From Biscogniauxia marginata (taxonomy: Eukaryota; Ascomycota; Sordariomycetes; Xylariales; Xylariaceae), in assembly GCA_022695795.1 (NCBI GenBank), contig MU404137.1, positions 1-64,000 on the forward strand: DNA of 64,000 nucleotides, in the 5' to 3' direction. Below the pieces are notes generated by a model. That model saw only the letters and a list, made by a program, of their open reading frames with translations, was not told the DNA's origin and did no database searches. Both the position numbers and the translations under genes were made by a program. Positions 22,670 to 35,100 of this stretch are shown piece after piece; position 1 is the stretch's first letter, and each line of letters begins with the position of its first letter.

Positions 22670-25600
22670 AGCCCCCTTATGAGAATAGCTGACAGGTGAA
22701 ATAATTATCAGATCTCAAGGAGGAAGGAGGGATTCAGGTTGTATAATCGCCGCTATGGAGGGTATTCCCAGTCTGAGATAGTTCTTGATGATTGTCGAGG
22801 AGAATATTAGTAGATATAATTATCTTAAGTGAGTACTGTGCTGAAGTCGACAAGCTGAGGGAGGGTTGGAAACAAAGAACTGTTGCTTATATTTGACGAT
22901 ACTCAATATGTAGTCAAACCCAGTACTTTATAAGCACAGAAAGGAGATAGAGGCAAATGGTTTGAAGCAAGGTAGGTAAGTGCAAGACCCTATATCAAAT
23001 AGGAGATAGATGATGAGGGAAGAAAAGAAGATATTGGTTTACAAGGCGAACTGAAGGAATCGACCCTTGCGAGCTCATCAGTTAATATAGGATATGTCTA
23101 CTTTTTCTACAGGCACCTCAGATCGGCAGGTTCCCGTTGTAAGGCTGGTATGACTGTAGCATACAGGAACCATGATAAAAGCAGATGGGAATGTGCTGTT
23201 TCGAGAGACAAACGATCGACCGTGATATGGAGGCCATGCATCTTGGGTTACACAGTGTTGAACTGGGCAGGGTATGTGTGCGTCTTGGAGTAGTGAGGCT
23301 GATGCAGGGGCCGTCGATTGGGAGACCAAATCAGCCTCTGGTTTCGAAGCCGATTTACCTGCACCGCATCATTGTCTGCAGGTTGAGTCCTACAAGTCTC
23401 TCAACGGCTGCTACGGTGGTCTGTTGATAATGATATCGTACGCCCGGTCTTTAATGTACAGCACTCGATATAGTAACAAGATCTAGGTACAAGAATGATA
23501 TTGCAGCCCATCGTCATTGGTTGGGATTTTCCTCGAGACACAGCCGTCTCCCCTGCATGATGATGCTAAATTTAAGACTCGACATTAATACCTCGGCGAT
23601 TCAGCGAAGTGTAGTATCGGTCCTCAACTATATGCCAGATCGAACTGTTTCACTAATCGGCATGCCCCATGGTGTTATAGACGCCACCGGCGGGTATAAC
23701 TATCCTTTTGGCAAGATCCGCTAGCCAAACTGCAGAATCATTTTCAATAAGTCAGATATGCAACAGCGCTAACGAACTTGATGAAGAGTCCTGCCGAAGC
23801 GGCTGGCTCCAAGCGCTTAATCTGGAGGTGTGTATAGTCTCAACCACATTCAAACGCGGGATGATATGGGGGAGAGTCCATCGGTCAGCTCTATCGAGGC
23901 TGCGGTTGGCTATTATTGGACCAAAAAGGAAAGGGGGGGTTCCTCAAATCCATGTAGTCCTCTTCCCGCACTGAGATATTATAATAATATATGACTACGT
24001 AGCATTGCAGACTACGCACATACATAGTATTAGGTCTATGAGGCTTGAGGATCGGAGTTGCCGACATGCATGAGAGATTAAGCACATGAAGAAAAACCAG
24101 CAATCCGCCCTCCTGCTATTGGCTAAGTTGTGCTGACCCCCTTCAGAAATGCAAGACATCATCACAGTGTAGTATCTGAATCTGTATATGGGCATTCTTA
24201 TTATCCGAAAACATCGGCTTAGCCCCCCAAACACCCCAAGAAAAGCAGCACAGCCGACCTCGAGGCTGTTGAGCCGTGGGTCTTCACGTTAGATTGCAGA
24301 TCTAAAACGACGATGAAAGTGGGTGTCAAGGCCATGTAAGACTCATCAGGTACGACCTCGTCGGATAGCAGAGCTGTAAGCGTTGAATTGCATGAATGAA
24401 TACCAACTCTCGCATTCCAATCAGTCTAGTATCGTGAAGGCGAGCTGGTCGAAGTAAACCGGTTAGTTTTCCATGTTATGTGACAGTAGGCTAGGTTGTT
24501 TCTAAGTCGAGAAGCTTGCATTCAACTGTAGAGATAAGAATGGCAAGAAATAGCCCAACCGAGTGAAGGGTAAGAATATCCAGAAGCCGAGGGCTGTCGG
24601 AGATGGTTCCGTAACTTATTAATCTGCACCCATCGTGATCACTGCCGACTTGGTTGGTGGGACAATGTCTCTGGTTAAGCCAACTCCCCGACGCCACGCC
24701 CCGCTTGTGTAAACGATAGAACCTATTTGTGTGCTAGGGACGAGGATATCTTGAGGTTAGTTTAGCTGGTATCTATAGTTAGAGAAAATTCTGTTTGGTG
24801 AGTCGATGGCGATACGCTACAGATCTAAATCAAGAATCGTGTATCACCCTAGGGGATTATAGGTTCTACAAGCATTCTCAGAGGGGAATTAGGACTTCAC
24901 ATCTAGCTCGGTTTACAAACTGCCACAGGCCGTATGAATTGTTATCAAAATCGAAATCGAGATCAGTCAAGATTTTTGCAAGCCGACACTTCCAGAACCG
25001 GAGGGGGGAAGAGGAACATTGAAACTTATCGATGTACTAGCCAGGGAAGATGGTCTAAGATAATGAGACCGGCCAGGGCATTTAGAAGCCTAACCATCAC
25101 AACCTGGAAAATTAATAGTGCTAATTGGCACAAAGTCAACGCCAAAACGCCTCACAAGTTCTCGATCTGGGCTTTTGGCTGAGACGTGAGGGGGCACATG
25201 ACTAGAAGTGGTATGTAAAGATAATCACACTAACAATGGTGATTAACCCAAGTAGTATACTCGGATCCAAACAGAGATATACCTATCTATGTATTCGTAG
25301 TTAGTACGGCCGCAAGAAGAAACTTAGTAGTGAATTGTCCAAGTTACCTTGGGGTGGAGGTTTTCGGCCGTTATCTGACATGCCTACCTAAGACTTACAT
25401 TACCTCCAGTCTCGACGAGGACTTCATAGAAGATGATCTGCCCCAAGACTGATGGACTTGGGTAAAAATAAAGATCTCTAGAGCAGGGACTGTAGGCCAG
25501 ATATCATATACGGAATCAAATATGTTGATTGCAATGGACGTTGAATTTACTTCATTCTAGCGTGTGTACCAAAAACAGTTAAAATAGACGAGTCCGAACT

Positions 25601-26584
25601 GGGGTTCGGATGCGGCTGAATACAATGCGGATGTTTGTGGGGAGTTGATACGATCTCCTTGCTAAATGGATCTACTCTCTTAGATCGATGCTACTGATGG
25701 AGCACGTCTAACTTATCTATCGTTTAGCCGGTTGTTACGTACGAAAACACCCCAGGAAATCTAGTAAGTATATGGAATCTAGTCCAAATAATCACCCAGT
25801 TTGAGATAAGTCTCTGTCTTTCCTATCATGCTAAAAGATTCGGTCTTTCAGATCGCAACTTGTTGCTATCAGACAAACTTGTCAAATCCAATGACGTCGT
25901 TGTAACCGTATGTTTTGGTGAAGACTGATCTCCCTTGCATCTAGGTGGAGTGGGGATGGCCAAGGAAGACGGGCCTAGATAAATCTGAAAAAGCAACCTA
26001 CGTAGTAGTTGGAACAAGAAAAGAGAGAAGCTTGTCAACTAGTGCTCGCCTCCCCTAATAAAGTATCGGTGCTAGTGTGATGAGCTGGCTTGCACACCGC
26101 TGTTGATTTGCTAACCGGGCCTAGCAAGCGAATGCGAGGTCGCATTGAGAAGCACCACTCAGCATCGCCTAATGCAACTGACAGTTATACCGACCGGCGA
26201 GCTACGGCCACAGCAAGATTGGCTGGCATCGTGTGATGGTCAAAAGTTGATCCACGAACAACCTCACTAGATCAAGTGAAGCTTTGGCGATAACCAAGTC
26301 CCATACCCTAGCCGGCTAATAAGTCCCGATCGAATTGAATAGTCTCCAGTTATGTCGGGCCTCAAAATGACTGATTTCGCATTGGCCTCGTTTGAAATTT
26401 TTTTTTTTGTCTTTGCTCCAGTTGGTGCACCTAGCTGTCAGTGCTCCATCTGTTTGTCAACATGAGCCTGGCATCAGACAAATATAAAACGATACGTATC
26501 ATAGTCGTCCTCTCGGGTATCAGGCAAGAGAAATCTTCGACTCGGGTGGCACCGTAATACGTTATATCACGTTGTCGAGTAAAC
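22670..26584. other. Gene-poor stretch, right part
   Basis: Composition is ordinary. Short frames at 23185-23486, 23521-23974 and 24795-25182 were examined; none has a domain or a believable splice pattern. The last few hundred bases are presumably the MFS transporter promoter. I see nothing else to support. Confidence 0.45.
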
Positions 26585-28472
26585 ATGGAGCAACCGGCTG
26601 TTGAATCTAGCAGGACTTCAAACGTTGAGGTCAAGCTCGAGCTCGAGCATGACCGACCCGAATTACCTTCATGGAATCTTGCGCTTTTGAGTCTCGGGTA
26701 CGTAATAGAGTCCTGTTATGTTGGTGATATCTAATTGACTCCCGGACAGCCTTGCGACTGGCCTTTTCCTGAGCTTTCTCGACTCCTCGATTGTGGCAAC
26801 GAGCCTCATATCGATAGGTTCCTATTTCGATGATTTAGAGGCCGTGAATTGGGTTGCGTTGGCATATACGTTATCATATCTTGGCTGTGCCGTGCTATTA
26901 GCTCGGATGTCCGATGTGATTGGCCGCCGCGATGCGTTCCTCTTCTCCTATATCATCTTCATAGCCTCCTCGATCGCCTGTGGCTTCGCACAGAATCTGC
27001 GACAACTGATAGCGTTCCGTGCAATCCAGGGGTTTGGAGGCTCAGGTTCGTGATGGATAAGCCTTGCTAGAATGTGGAATTGCTAATTATCCCAGGTCTC
27101 TATTCCATCACGATGATCATCTTCCCCGAGATCTTTCCCCCAAGGCTTCTGCCATTTTTCACAGCTACAATCGGTCTCGTCATCACGGTTTCCAGTGTTC
27201 TTGGCCCTGTGTTGGGTGGGTTATTGACGCATTATGCCAGTTGGCGTTGGGTATTTTGGATCAAGTATGGTATTCCCCTACCGTATATGCATTTTGACAA
27301 GGCTAACAAAGACCCGAGTGTGCCAATCGGGGCATTTTCTTTCGTATTATTCTACTCGATGTGGCCGAAATCTCGATACCTACCAGATCTCGAGCGACGG
27401 TCCTGGAAGGAACTCGATTATCTTGGCTCCTCCTTGCTGGTTGCTGCCGCAGTTTTGATAGTATTCTCGTTCCAGAATGCTGGCGGTCCTGTGGAACAAT
27501 GGTCCCAACCAATATTCCTTGCTCCTTTACTTGTCGGAGTGGCTGCTCTGCTTGGATTGTTTGCTTGGTCTATTTTCGTTGAGAAGAAATGGGGGGACAA
27601 GATGGCTGCGGCCCTTCCTATACGTCTTCTTCGCAACCACGTGTACGCTTCGGCTACGCTCAACACCATGCTTCTCGGCTTTCCATACATTTTGCTTGTT
27701 TATGCATTTCCGCAGAGACTGCAGGTGGTTAACGGCAAAGATCCCCTCATCGCCGGTGTCATGCTACTCCCAATGTTAGGATCTAGCGCAATAGGCACCG
27801 CCGTATCCGGCAAGATCAATGCAGGGAAGGACAGAACGTTTGTGACCCTGGTATTAGCCACCTGTCTGATGATGCTGGGCTGTGGGCTCTTGTCGACTCT
27901 CTCAAGCTCGTATGGCGTCGAACCTAAGGCGCTAGGTTTTCTAGTTTTCGTGGGCCTGGGGTTTGGAATGACCGTTTCAACGTCAACCATGCTTGCAGTA
28001 TTGCAGTCCTCCATTAGAGATCATGGTAAGCTCTCGTCCCATGGAACTGCGAAGCCGACACGCTAACGGGACAATAGCGACAGCTCAAGGGATAATGGCA
28101 CAAGTTCGAGTACTGGGAGGCAGTATTGGAATTGCAGCATCTTCGGCGATTCTAGGGGTAACTCTCCGGGAAAGGTTTGGGGGATCTGTACAGCTTCAAC
28201 AACTCTCCTCGCTTGAGGGGGGCGGCTCGGGGATGACACAGGACCAACTCATCGCAATCAGACAAGTATATTCCGATGCATTCAGTGAGGACATGAGAGT
28301 ATGCACAATTATTGCAGGAATTTCTATCCTCCTCACGTTTGGCACTTTTAGCCGAACACGCCTCAATGTCGCCGAGCGTAGACAGGAACAGATCCAGGAG
28401 GAGGTCAGACGAAGGAAAGCTGCCAGTGAGTCCAAGGCGCACCAACAGGCAGTTCTGAGTTCATTTCTATGA
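26585..28472 (+). CDS. MFS transporter, drug:H+ antiporter DHA2 (14-helix) type
   Basis: A plasma-membrane or vacuolar secondary transporter expected to export small molecules using the proton gradient. Model: 26585-26697, 26750-27045, 27096-27264, 27319-28025, 28078-28472, giving 559 residues, which fits the 14-helix group. A charged amino tail precedes helix 1 (FLSFLDSSIVATSLISIGSY). The loop 2-3 motif A is present as ARMSDVIGRRDAFL, and motif C in helix 5 as VLGPVLGGLLTHYASWRWVF. Intron 3 is 54 nt, a multiple of three, without a stop. It is recognised because its removal restores WINVPIGAFS, a standard block of this family, and it has a GCTAAC branch site. The carboxyl tail is basic and coiled. 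No biosynthetic gene lies nearby, so the substrate cannot be guessed from context. Confidence 0.92.
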
Positions 28473-29278
28473 ATGAAGAAGAGTCGTCGAGGAAACTGGC
28501 CAAAAAAAGTAATTATAAACAGCATACAATTCGAGCAAACACAAATTAGATATAGACTAGCTAGGGTCAGTACTTGATGCCGCAGGTCGGTTCGTGGTGT
28601 GTTCAGGTCTTGATCTAAGTAAATGGTATGTTGCATATATGTATATAGAGAGATCCACACATGTATTGTACTCATATATGCACTTAAGTAGATCTATTAC
28701 ATAAGGTTGTAATGTAGGTACCTACCTACATAAAATAGTATGCTGAGTTATCCAGTAATTGGAAATGGTTAAAGGTAATACGGAGGTACTTTACAGGGGT
28801 TGGGGTCCCTAACTCAATAAATTTACATAAGGCAATCCATGCGGGACATCCATTTAGGTAAGTTTGTACATATATACATATGTACCCAAGGTACCTTCGT
28901 ACCGGAGAAGACCCTTGTTGTCATTAACTCTAATTTGGCTGCTAATTTGGCGATAGCGTTACCTTATCTTACCAAGTTGTCCGACTTGACGATGTGAACC
29001 CGACACCTTTTTTTTATTTCAGTGGAATAACATAAAACATACCAGTAGTACACCGCAATATATCCGGTCCCGCCAATTCGATGCCGGGTCGTCTTTCCCC
29101 AGGCGCTTGATTGATCTGCTCTCCATCCATGGTTCCGTGAAGGCTTTTGGAGGCATTTCTATTTCATCGCTTTGCGGCGCGACCTTCGCGACTAGGCGTC
29201 GTCCTTTTTTTACCATCCACAGCTTCAATCTCCCCTCGCGTGCTCCTGTCGGCGCATAGCCGGCAGACTGCCCTACGA
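28473..29278. other. Intergenic, promoter side of the mannosyltransferase gene
   Basis: Contains a palindromic TAGGTACCTA-type motif near 28714-28729 and AAGGTACCTT near 28888. The mannosyltransferase frame is open upstream to 29147, but the first supported ATG is at 29279. Confidence 0.45.
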
Positions 29279-31142
29279 ATGCTGCCCTCCTACGCATCTT
29301 CTACCACATCCAAGATGATGTCGAGACATCATCACGCTGCCAATGGATATCCGCGAGGAAATACCTTCGACATCTCTCCTCACAGGTTCGCCGCCCCCTT
29401 TGCGTCTCCGGGATGTTGGTTCGTCTTTCTCCCGCTAACCTTGCGTCTGACAACTAGATTCCAGCCTCGAGCCTCGACCCCAGCGCATCGCCGAAGAAAA
29501 AACCTGTTAGTGCGACTCGGTATAACTGTCACTGTAATAACGCTGTTTGGGATTTTTGTCTGGCCAGGAAATGCTTCAGCAACTTCGATTTTCTCATTGG
29601 GCCTCATAAGTGGACATGATGATGTTCTGATGGACACCGTGCGCTACTATGATCTTTCCAATGTTCAAGGCACTGCTCGTGGCTGGGAAAGAGAGGAACG
29701 AATCTTGCTGTGCGTGCCGCTGAGAGACGCCGAACAACATCTGCCAATGATGTTCTCCCACTTGCGCAATTTCACCTATCCCCACCACCTTATCGATCTC
29801 GCCTTTTTGGTATCCGATTCGAAGGATCGAACGTTAGATCTCCTCGTGGAGAAACTAGAGGAGCTACAGGCTCACGAGGATCCGAAGCAGCCCTACGGAG
29901 AAATTTCTATCATCGAGAAGGACTTTGGCCAAAAGGTCAACCAGGACGTCGAGAGCCGCCACGGATTTGCTGCTCAAGCAAGTCGTAGAAAGCTGATGGC
30001 ACAGGCGAGGAACTGGCTGCTAAGCGCTACACTTCGTCCCCACCACTCGTGGGTCTACTGGAGAGACGTGGATGTCGAAACTGCGCCATTCACAATCCTC
30101 GAAGACTTGATGCGCCACAACAAGGACATAATTGTGCCAAGTAAGTCATTTCGAGTCTTAGTCCCGTTCAATTCCTTGCTAATCATAGTTATAGATGTAT
30201 GGCGACCACTGCCAGATTGGCTCGGTGGTGAGCAGCCGTATGATCTGAACTCATGGCAGGAATCCGAGACAGCCCTCGCTCTTGCCGATACCCTTGATGA
30301 AGATGCAGTGATCGTTGAAGGATACGCTGAGTACGCTACTTGGCGCCCCCATCTAGCCTATCTCCGCGATCCTTACGGAGACCCGGACATGGAAATGGAA
30401 ATCGACGGCGTCGGAGGAGTGAGCATTCTGGCTAAAGCGAGAGTGTTTAGATCCGGCGTCCATTTCCCAGCATTCAGTTTCGAGAAACATGCTGAAACAG
30501 AGGGTTTTGGAAAGGTCCGGTTTCTCTTGCCTCCTCCAGATAACTTCAGAATATGTGCTAACAGATACATAGATGGCTAAGCGAATGCAGTTTTCCGTCG
30601 TTGGTCTTCCACATTACACAATTTGGCATTTATACGAGCCCAGCGTAGACGACATTCGTCACATGGAGGTAAAAATTGGTCCTATAGTCATATTTGTATG
30701 CATCAAACCTTGGAGTGTTAGCTAATTCGATGCCTAGGAAATGGAACAAGAGCGGTTGGCCAAAGAAGCATTTGAGAAGGAAGCGGAAGAACGAGCGAAA
30801 AAGATTAAAGATGAGTTCGATGATACGAACAGTCAATGGGAGAAGGACAAGTCCGATATACAAAACTTGGCCAAAGAAGCATCCAAGGAACAAAAATCAA
30901 CCCCGAAGAAAGAGCCGAAAGCGGATTCCAAGAAGCCCTCAAGCCAAGACGAGGAAGATGATACCGCTCAAAACCCAGACGAAAAGGCCAGCCGAGGGTC
31001 GAAGAAGGGAAAGAACCAAGAACCAGAGGAGGAAGAGGATGAGGAGGAGGAAAATCAAGACACGAGGAAGGGCGGCGCAGCAGATGCTGGCAAGGCCAGG
31101 GAAAAGCCTCGGAAGAACAACCAGGTCAAGGCAGAGTCCTAG
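29279..31142 (+). CDS. Golgi mannan polymerase subunit, Mnn9/Anp1/Van1 family
   Basis: A type II Golgi membrane glycosyltransferase that extends N-glycan mannan with alpha-1,6-mannose, as part of a polymerase complex. Model: 29279-29385, 29458-30140, 30195-30514, 30573-30668, 30738-31142, giving 536 residues. A basic amino region (HRRRKNLLVRLG) precedes the single membrane anchor (ITVTVITLFGIFVW, about residues 60-75). The catalytic domain includes ILLCVPLRDAEQHLPMMFSH, the DSKDRT block, and the metal-binding WRDVDVETAP. The family end block is AKRMQFSVVGLPHYTIWHLYEPSVDDIRH. A carboxyl tail of about 130 residues is extremely charged and coiled, alternating Glu, Lys and Asp. Intron 1 (72 nt) is a multiple of three and stop-free; removing it joins ISPHR to FQPRAS. 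The tail and length are closer to Anp1/Van1 than to the shorter Mnn9, but I cannot tell which paralogue. Confidence 0.9.
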
Positions 31143-32180
31143 ACCACGTTCCCAGCAAGCTTTCGGAGAATATGATAGCTCCAAATACTCTTGATTCATT
31201 GGCAGTGGTGGCGTTAAAATAATCAGAGCTCATCGACTGAAGAAGGCGCACTTGGTATCTGCATACGTGGAAGAGAGAGAAAAAAGAAAGTCAGTAAGGT
31301 CAAGTGTACAATAAGAGGGCCATGGAAGGGATCATTTGGCTCTGGCGTTCTTGGTATTCAAGGCGGCGTGGGTGCATGATTACGAGGCATGGAATTTTGA
31401 AGCATAACAGTGGAATTGCACTCCAGTGAGTGCATAGACATGGCTTGAAGCCTACGTTGGTCGACCTGATTCTTCTTAAAATATGTGTAGCAATTCTCTT
31501 ACTAGCCAGATGCTGGCTCTTCTATGGCTATTTGGTAGCACCATAAAAGAAACATACGTGACGTTGGCGGTTGCTTGGCTGAATAATTATTTTGAATTGG
31601 ACTTTGCTCCCGGATTTTACCAAGACATAACAATAAGGTACCTGGTAGACAAAACGGAAAAGGGGTTGGGTCGCGGGTGTGTATAGTATCCCATTTAGGG
31701 GCTCATATGGCACACAGTGTGGTTTCGGTCCTTGTCGGGTGGCGGCAACTGGGGCCACGGTGGCTGCATCGGATAAACGCCCTTACCGATCTTCGCCATA
31801 AACTTTAAATTGGTAACAAAAAACGCTACTCCAGGGCTGCTAGCCTACCTAGGCTAGGGGACGGGATAAGGTTATGTTCAGTGAATTGATGCCAGGCCGG
31901 GGGCACCTGTAACAGGTATTCGACATTTCTAAGCTCCAATGAACACGCATACGATAAAGACTCCACAAGACCTCTACCTCATTACATATTCATATTTAAT
32001 GAATTCGTGGACGCACCCGACTACGTGCGACTGCGTCATTCGTTTGCGCTGCGTCTGTTGAAAACTAGACTTTGATCCAACAGCTGTCGGCAATCCTCTT
32101 CGAGCCCCCCTCCCTTTAATAGCTCCATTGCTTTCGTCCCGAGAGTAGCTATCGTCATAGCTGTCGCCGCAGAGGCGAGG
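31143..32180. other. Intergenic
   Basis: The 3' flank of the mannosyltransferase and promoter of the ARF-GEF gene. The small frame at 31483-31686 has no recognisable features. Nothing else is seen. Confidence 0.45.
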
Positions 32181-35100
32181 ATGAGTCGAGATGCGCATAC
32201 CAACGACACGATGGAAGCAGAACTCGCGGCCAGCCGGGCCAGCTTAGACGTTTCTCCACAGCTGGGCGCATCTATAAGTACCGTCGTGAACACCACCGGG
32301 CCACAATATAGGAGTCGCCCTGTCACTGTTGCCGTGGATCCAGTGTCTCTCGTGATTTCAGAATGCATAACCGTCACCTCGGCTATGCGAAAACATGCTC
32401 GCTGGGCAGGTTCATCGGTATCCTCGATCCTCGGCGGCAATCCGAATCCCATCCAACTTGGTCCTCCGAGTCCTCTTCTACGACCCGGAAGCAAAGGATC
32501 TGCTACTAGCGCGGGAGGAGATGGCACGCCAGACTTCGGCATCACGAACCGGTGGGGGCTACGAGGGAAGAAGGGAAGGAGCATGCAAGACAATCCATTG
32601 ATGGCAGGTTTCGGACGTCTTCGCCATGAGTTGTCCAGTTGCAAAGGTATGAAGAGGGCAAAGCGCGCAGCGCCGACCTGTACAAGTGCTAAATAAAGAT
32701 ACAGATATCCACGACTTCGATGCTCCAGCCCTCCTAAGCCCGTTTCTCCAAGTAATACAAGCCTCTTCAACGTCCGCTCCTATAACCATTCTCGCCCTGA
32801 AAGCGATCCGGAAATTCCTGTCCTATGGGTTTATTAGCCCCGGCTCTCCGCGCTTCCCGCTTGCCATGCAGTCTTTGTCGACAGCGATCACGCACTGCAG
32901 ATTTGAGGCTAGCGACTCCGCGCAGGATGAAGTTGTTCTACTCATGATTTTACACCTAATGGAGGATATGCTATCAGGTCCTGGTGGTACCTTGCTCAGC
33001 GACGAGAGTGTCTGCGAGATGATGGAAACCGGCCTGACCATGTGCTGCCAGTCACGGCTGTCCGAGCTTCTTCGGAGAACGGCCGAGGCGGCTATGATCC
33101 GAATGTGTCAGATCATCTTTGAGCACCTCAAGCACCTTGAGGTGGAGGCTGGGGACGATCTAGAGGCGCTCGACAACCAGACGAACGGGGAAATGGAGGC
33201 TGTCAAGATGGTGCCATCTGCGAACGGCGATAATATAATAGCGTCATCCGATGCACCCGTAAACGAGACGCGGCAGTCGTCAAGTTCGGAAAACACCACA
33301 AACGACGCAGAGGCGAGCTCTGCTGCGGAGCCCTCAGAGAATCCCGAGGCTCTTGATATTAAGCCATATTCGTTGCCATCAATGAAGGAACTGTTCAGGG
33401 TCCTCGTTGATCTATTAGACCCCCATGACAAGCAGCAAGGAGATACTATGAGAGTCATGGCGTTGCGCATTATCCACGTCGCGTTAGAAGTGGCTGGGCC
33501 ATCGATAGCAAGACATCCCGCACTGGCCGTGGTTGCCGAGGACCGTTTATGTCGCCACCTCTTTCAGCTTGTACGATCTGACAACATGGCCATTCTGCAA
33601 GAATCGCTCATCGTTGCTGGTACGCTATTAGAAACGTGCCGAGGAGTTTTGAAACTGCAGCAGGAGCTGTTCTTATCCTACCTTGTTGCGTGCTTACACC
33701 CCCCGGTCGAAATCCCACGAGAAGCAAATATTGACCCGTCTCTTTACGATGGAATTCCTCAACGGCCAACCACCGTCAAACCCCCGCCTTCCCAGGCCGG
33801 CAGCGGGAGGTCAACACCGGTTCCGGTTAAGGACCGGCAGAAGCTTGGTATGGAGGGCGGCGCCCGGAAGCCTGATGCTCGCCAGGCGATGGTCGAAAGT
33901 GTAGGAGCCCTGACGCGCATGCCAACCTTTTTAGTTGAGCTATTTGTCAATTATGATTGCGATGCGAACCGCGGTAACCTATGCGAGGATATGATTGGGC
34001 TTTTGTCGAGAAGTGCGCTGCCCGATTCGGCCACATGGAGCACAACAAGTGTCCCTCCTCTTTGTCTCGATGCCTTACTTGGCTTTGTGCAGTTCATCGC
34101 CGACCGTCTGGATGATGCCCCAGTGACAGATGGACTGCCAGACCAAGACATGCTCAGAGAACAGCGGCGGAGGAAGAAAATTATAATTAAAGGCGCAACC
34201 AAATTCAACGAGAAGCCAAAAGAAGGCCTTGGGTATCTTAAAGAGCAAGAAATCATTAACGAAGACCCAGTGACAGCTGCCAAGTTCCTGAGAGAGACCT
34301 CGAGGGTTTCCAAGGCAGTTCTGGGCGAGTTCCTCTCGAAGAAGGGCAACGATGAGTATCTCGAGGCATTCATGAATCTTTTCGATTTCTCCGGGAAGCG
34401 CGTTGACGAGGCAGTCCGGCAGCTATTGGAGAGCTTCCGTCTTCCCGGGGAGTCGCCGCTTATCGAGCGAATTGTGACCGCCTTCGCGAAGAAGTACTTC
34501 TCGACATCAGAAGGGGTAGCGAATGAGGATGCCATCTTCGTTCTCACGTATGCTATTATCATGCTGAACGTCGACCAGCATAGCCCCAAGCTTAACAGAC
34601 AAAAGCGTATGGAACTGTCAGACTTCGAACGCCAACTGCGCGGCGTGAACGGCGGTCAAGATTTTGGTGCCGAGTTCGTCCAGGCGACATTCGAAGCGAT
34701 AAGGTCCAACGAGATCATCCTCCCTGATGAGCACGATAATAAGCACGCTTTCGACTATGCTTGGCGAGAGCTCCTTCTTAAGACCGAATCTGCGGGGCCG
34801 CTGGTGCTCTGCAATACAAACATCTACGACGCCGATATGTTCGCAACAACCTGGAAGCCTATTGTTTCCACCCTCTCATATGTGTTCATGTCAGCAACAG
34901 ATGATGCCGTGTTTTCGAGAGTAGTCACAGGATTTGATCAGTGCGCACAAATCGCTTCGAGGTACGGAATCACAGAAGCATTAGATCGCATTATTCAAAA
35001 CCTTAGTTACATGACTACTCTAGACACAGAAGACCTTTCAAGCACGGCCCTCAACACGGAAGTAAAGGTCTCGGATGATAGTGATAGCGTCATGGTTAGC

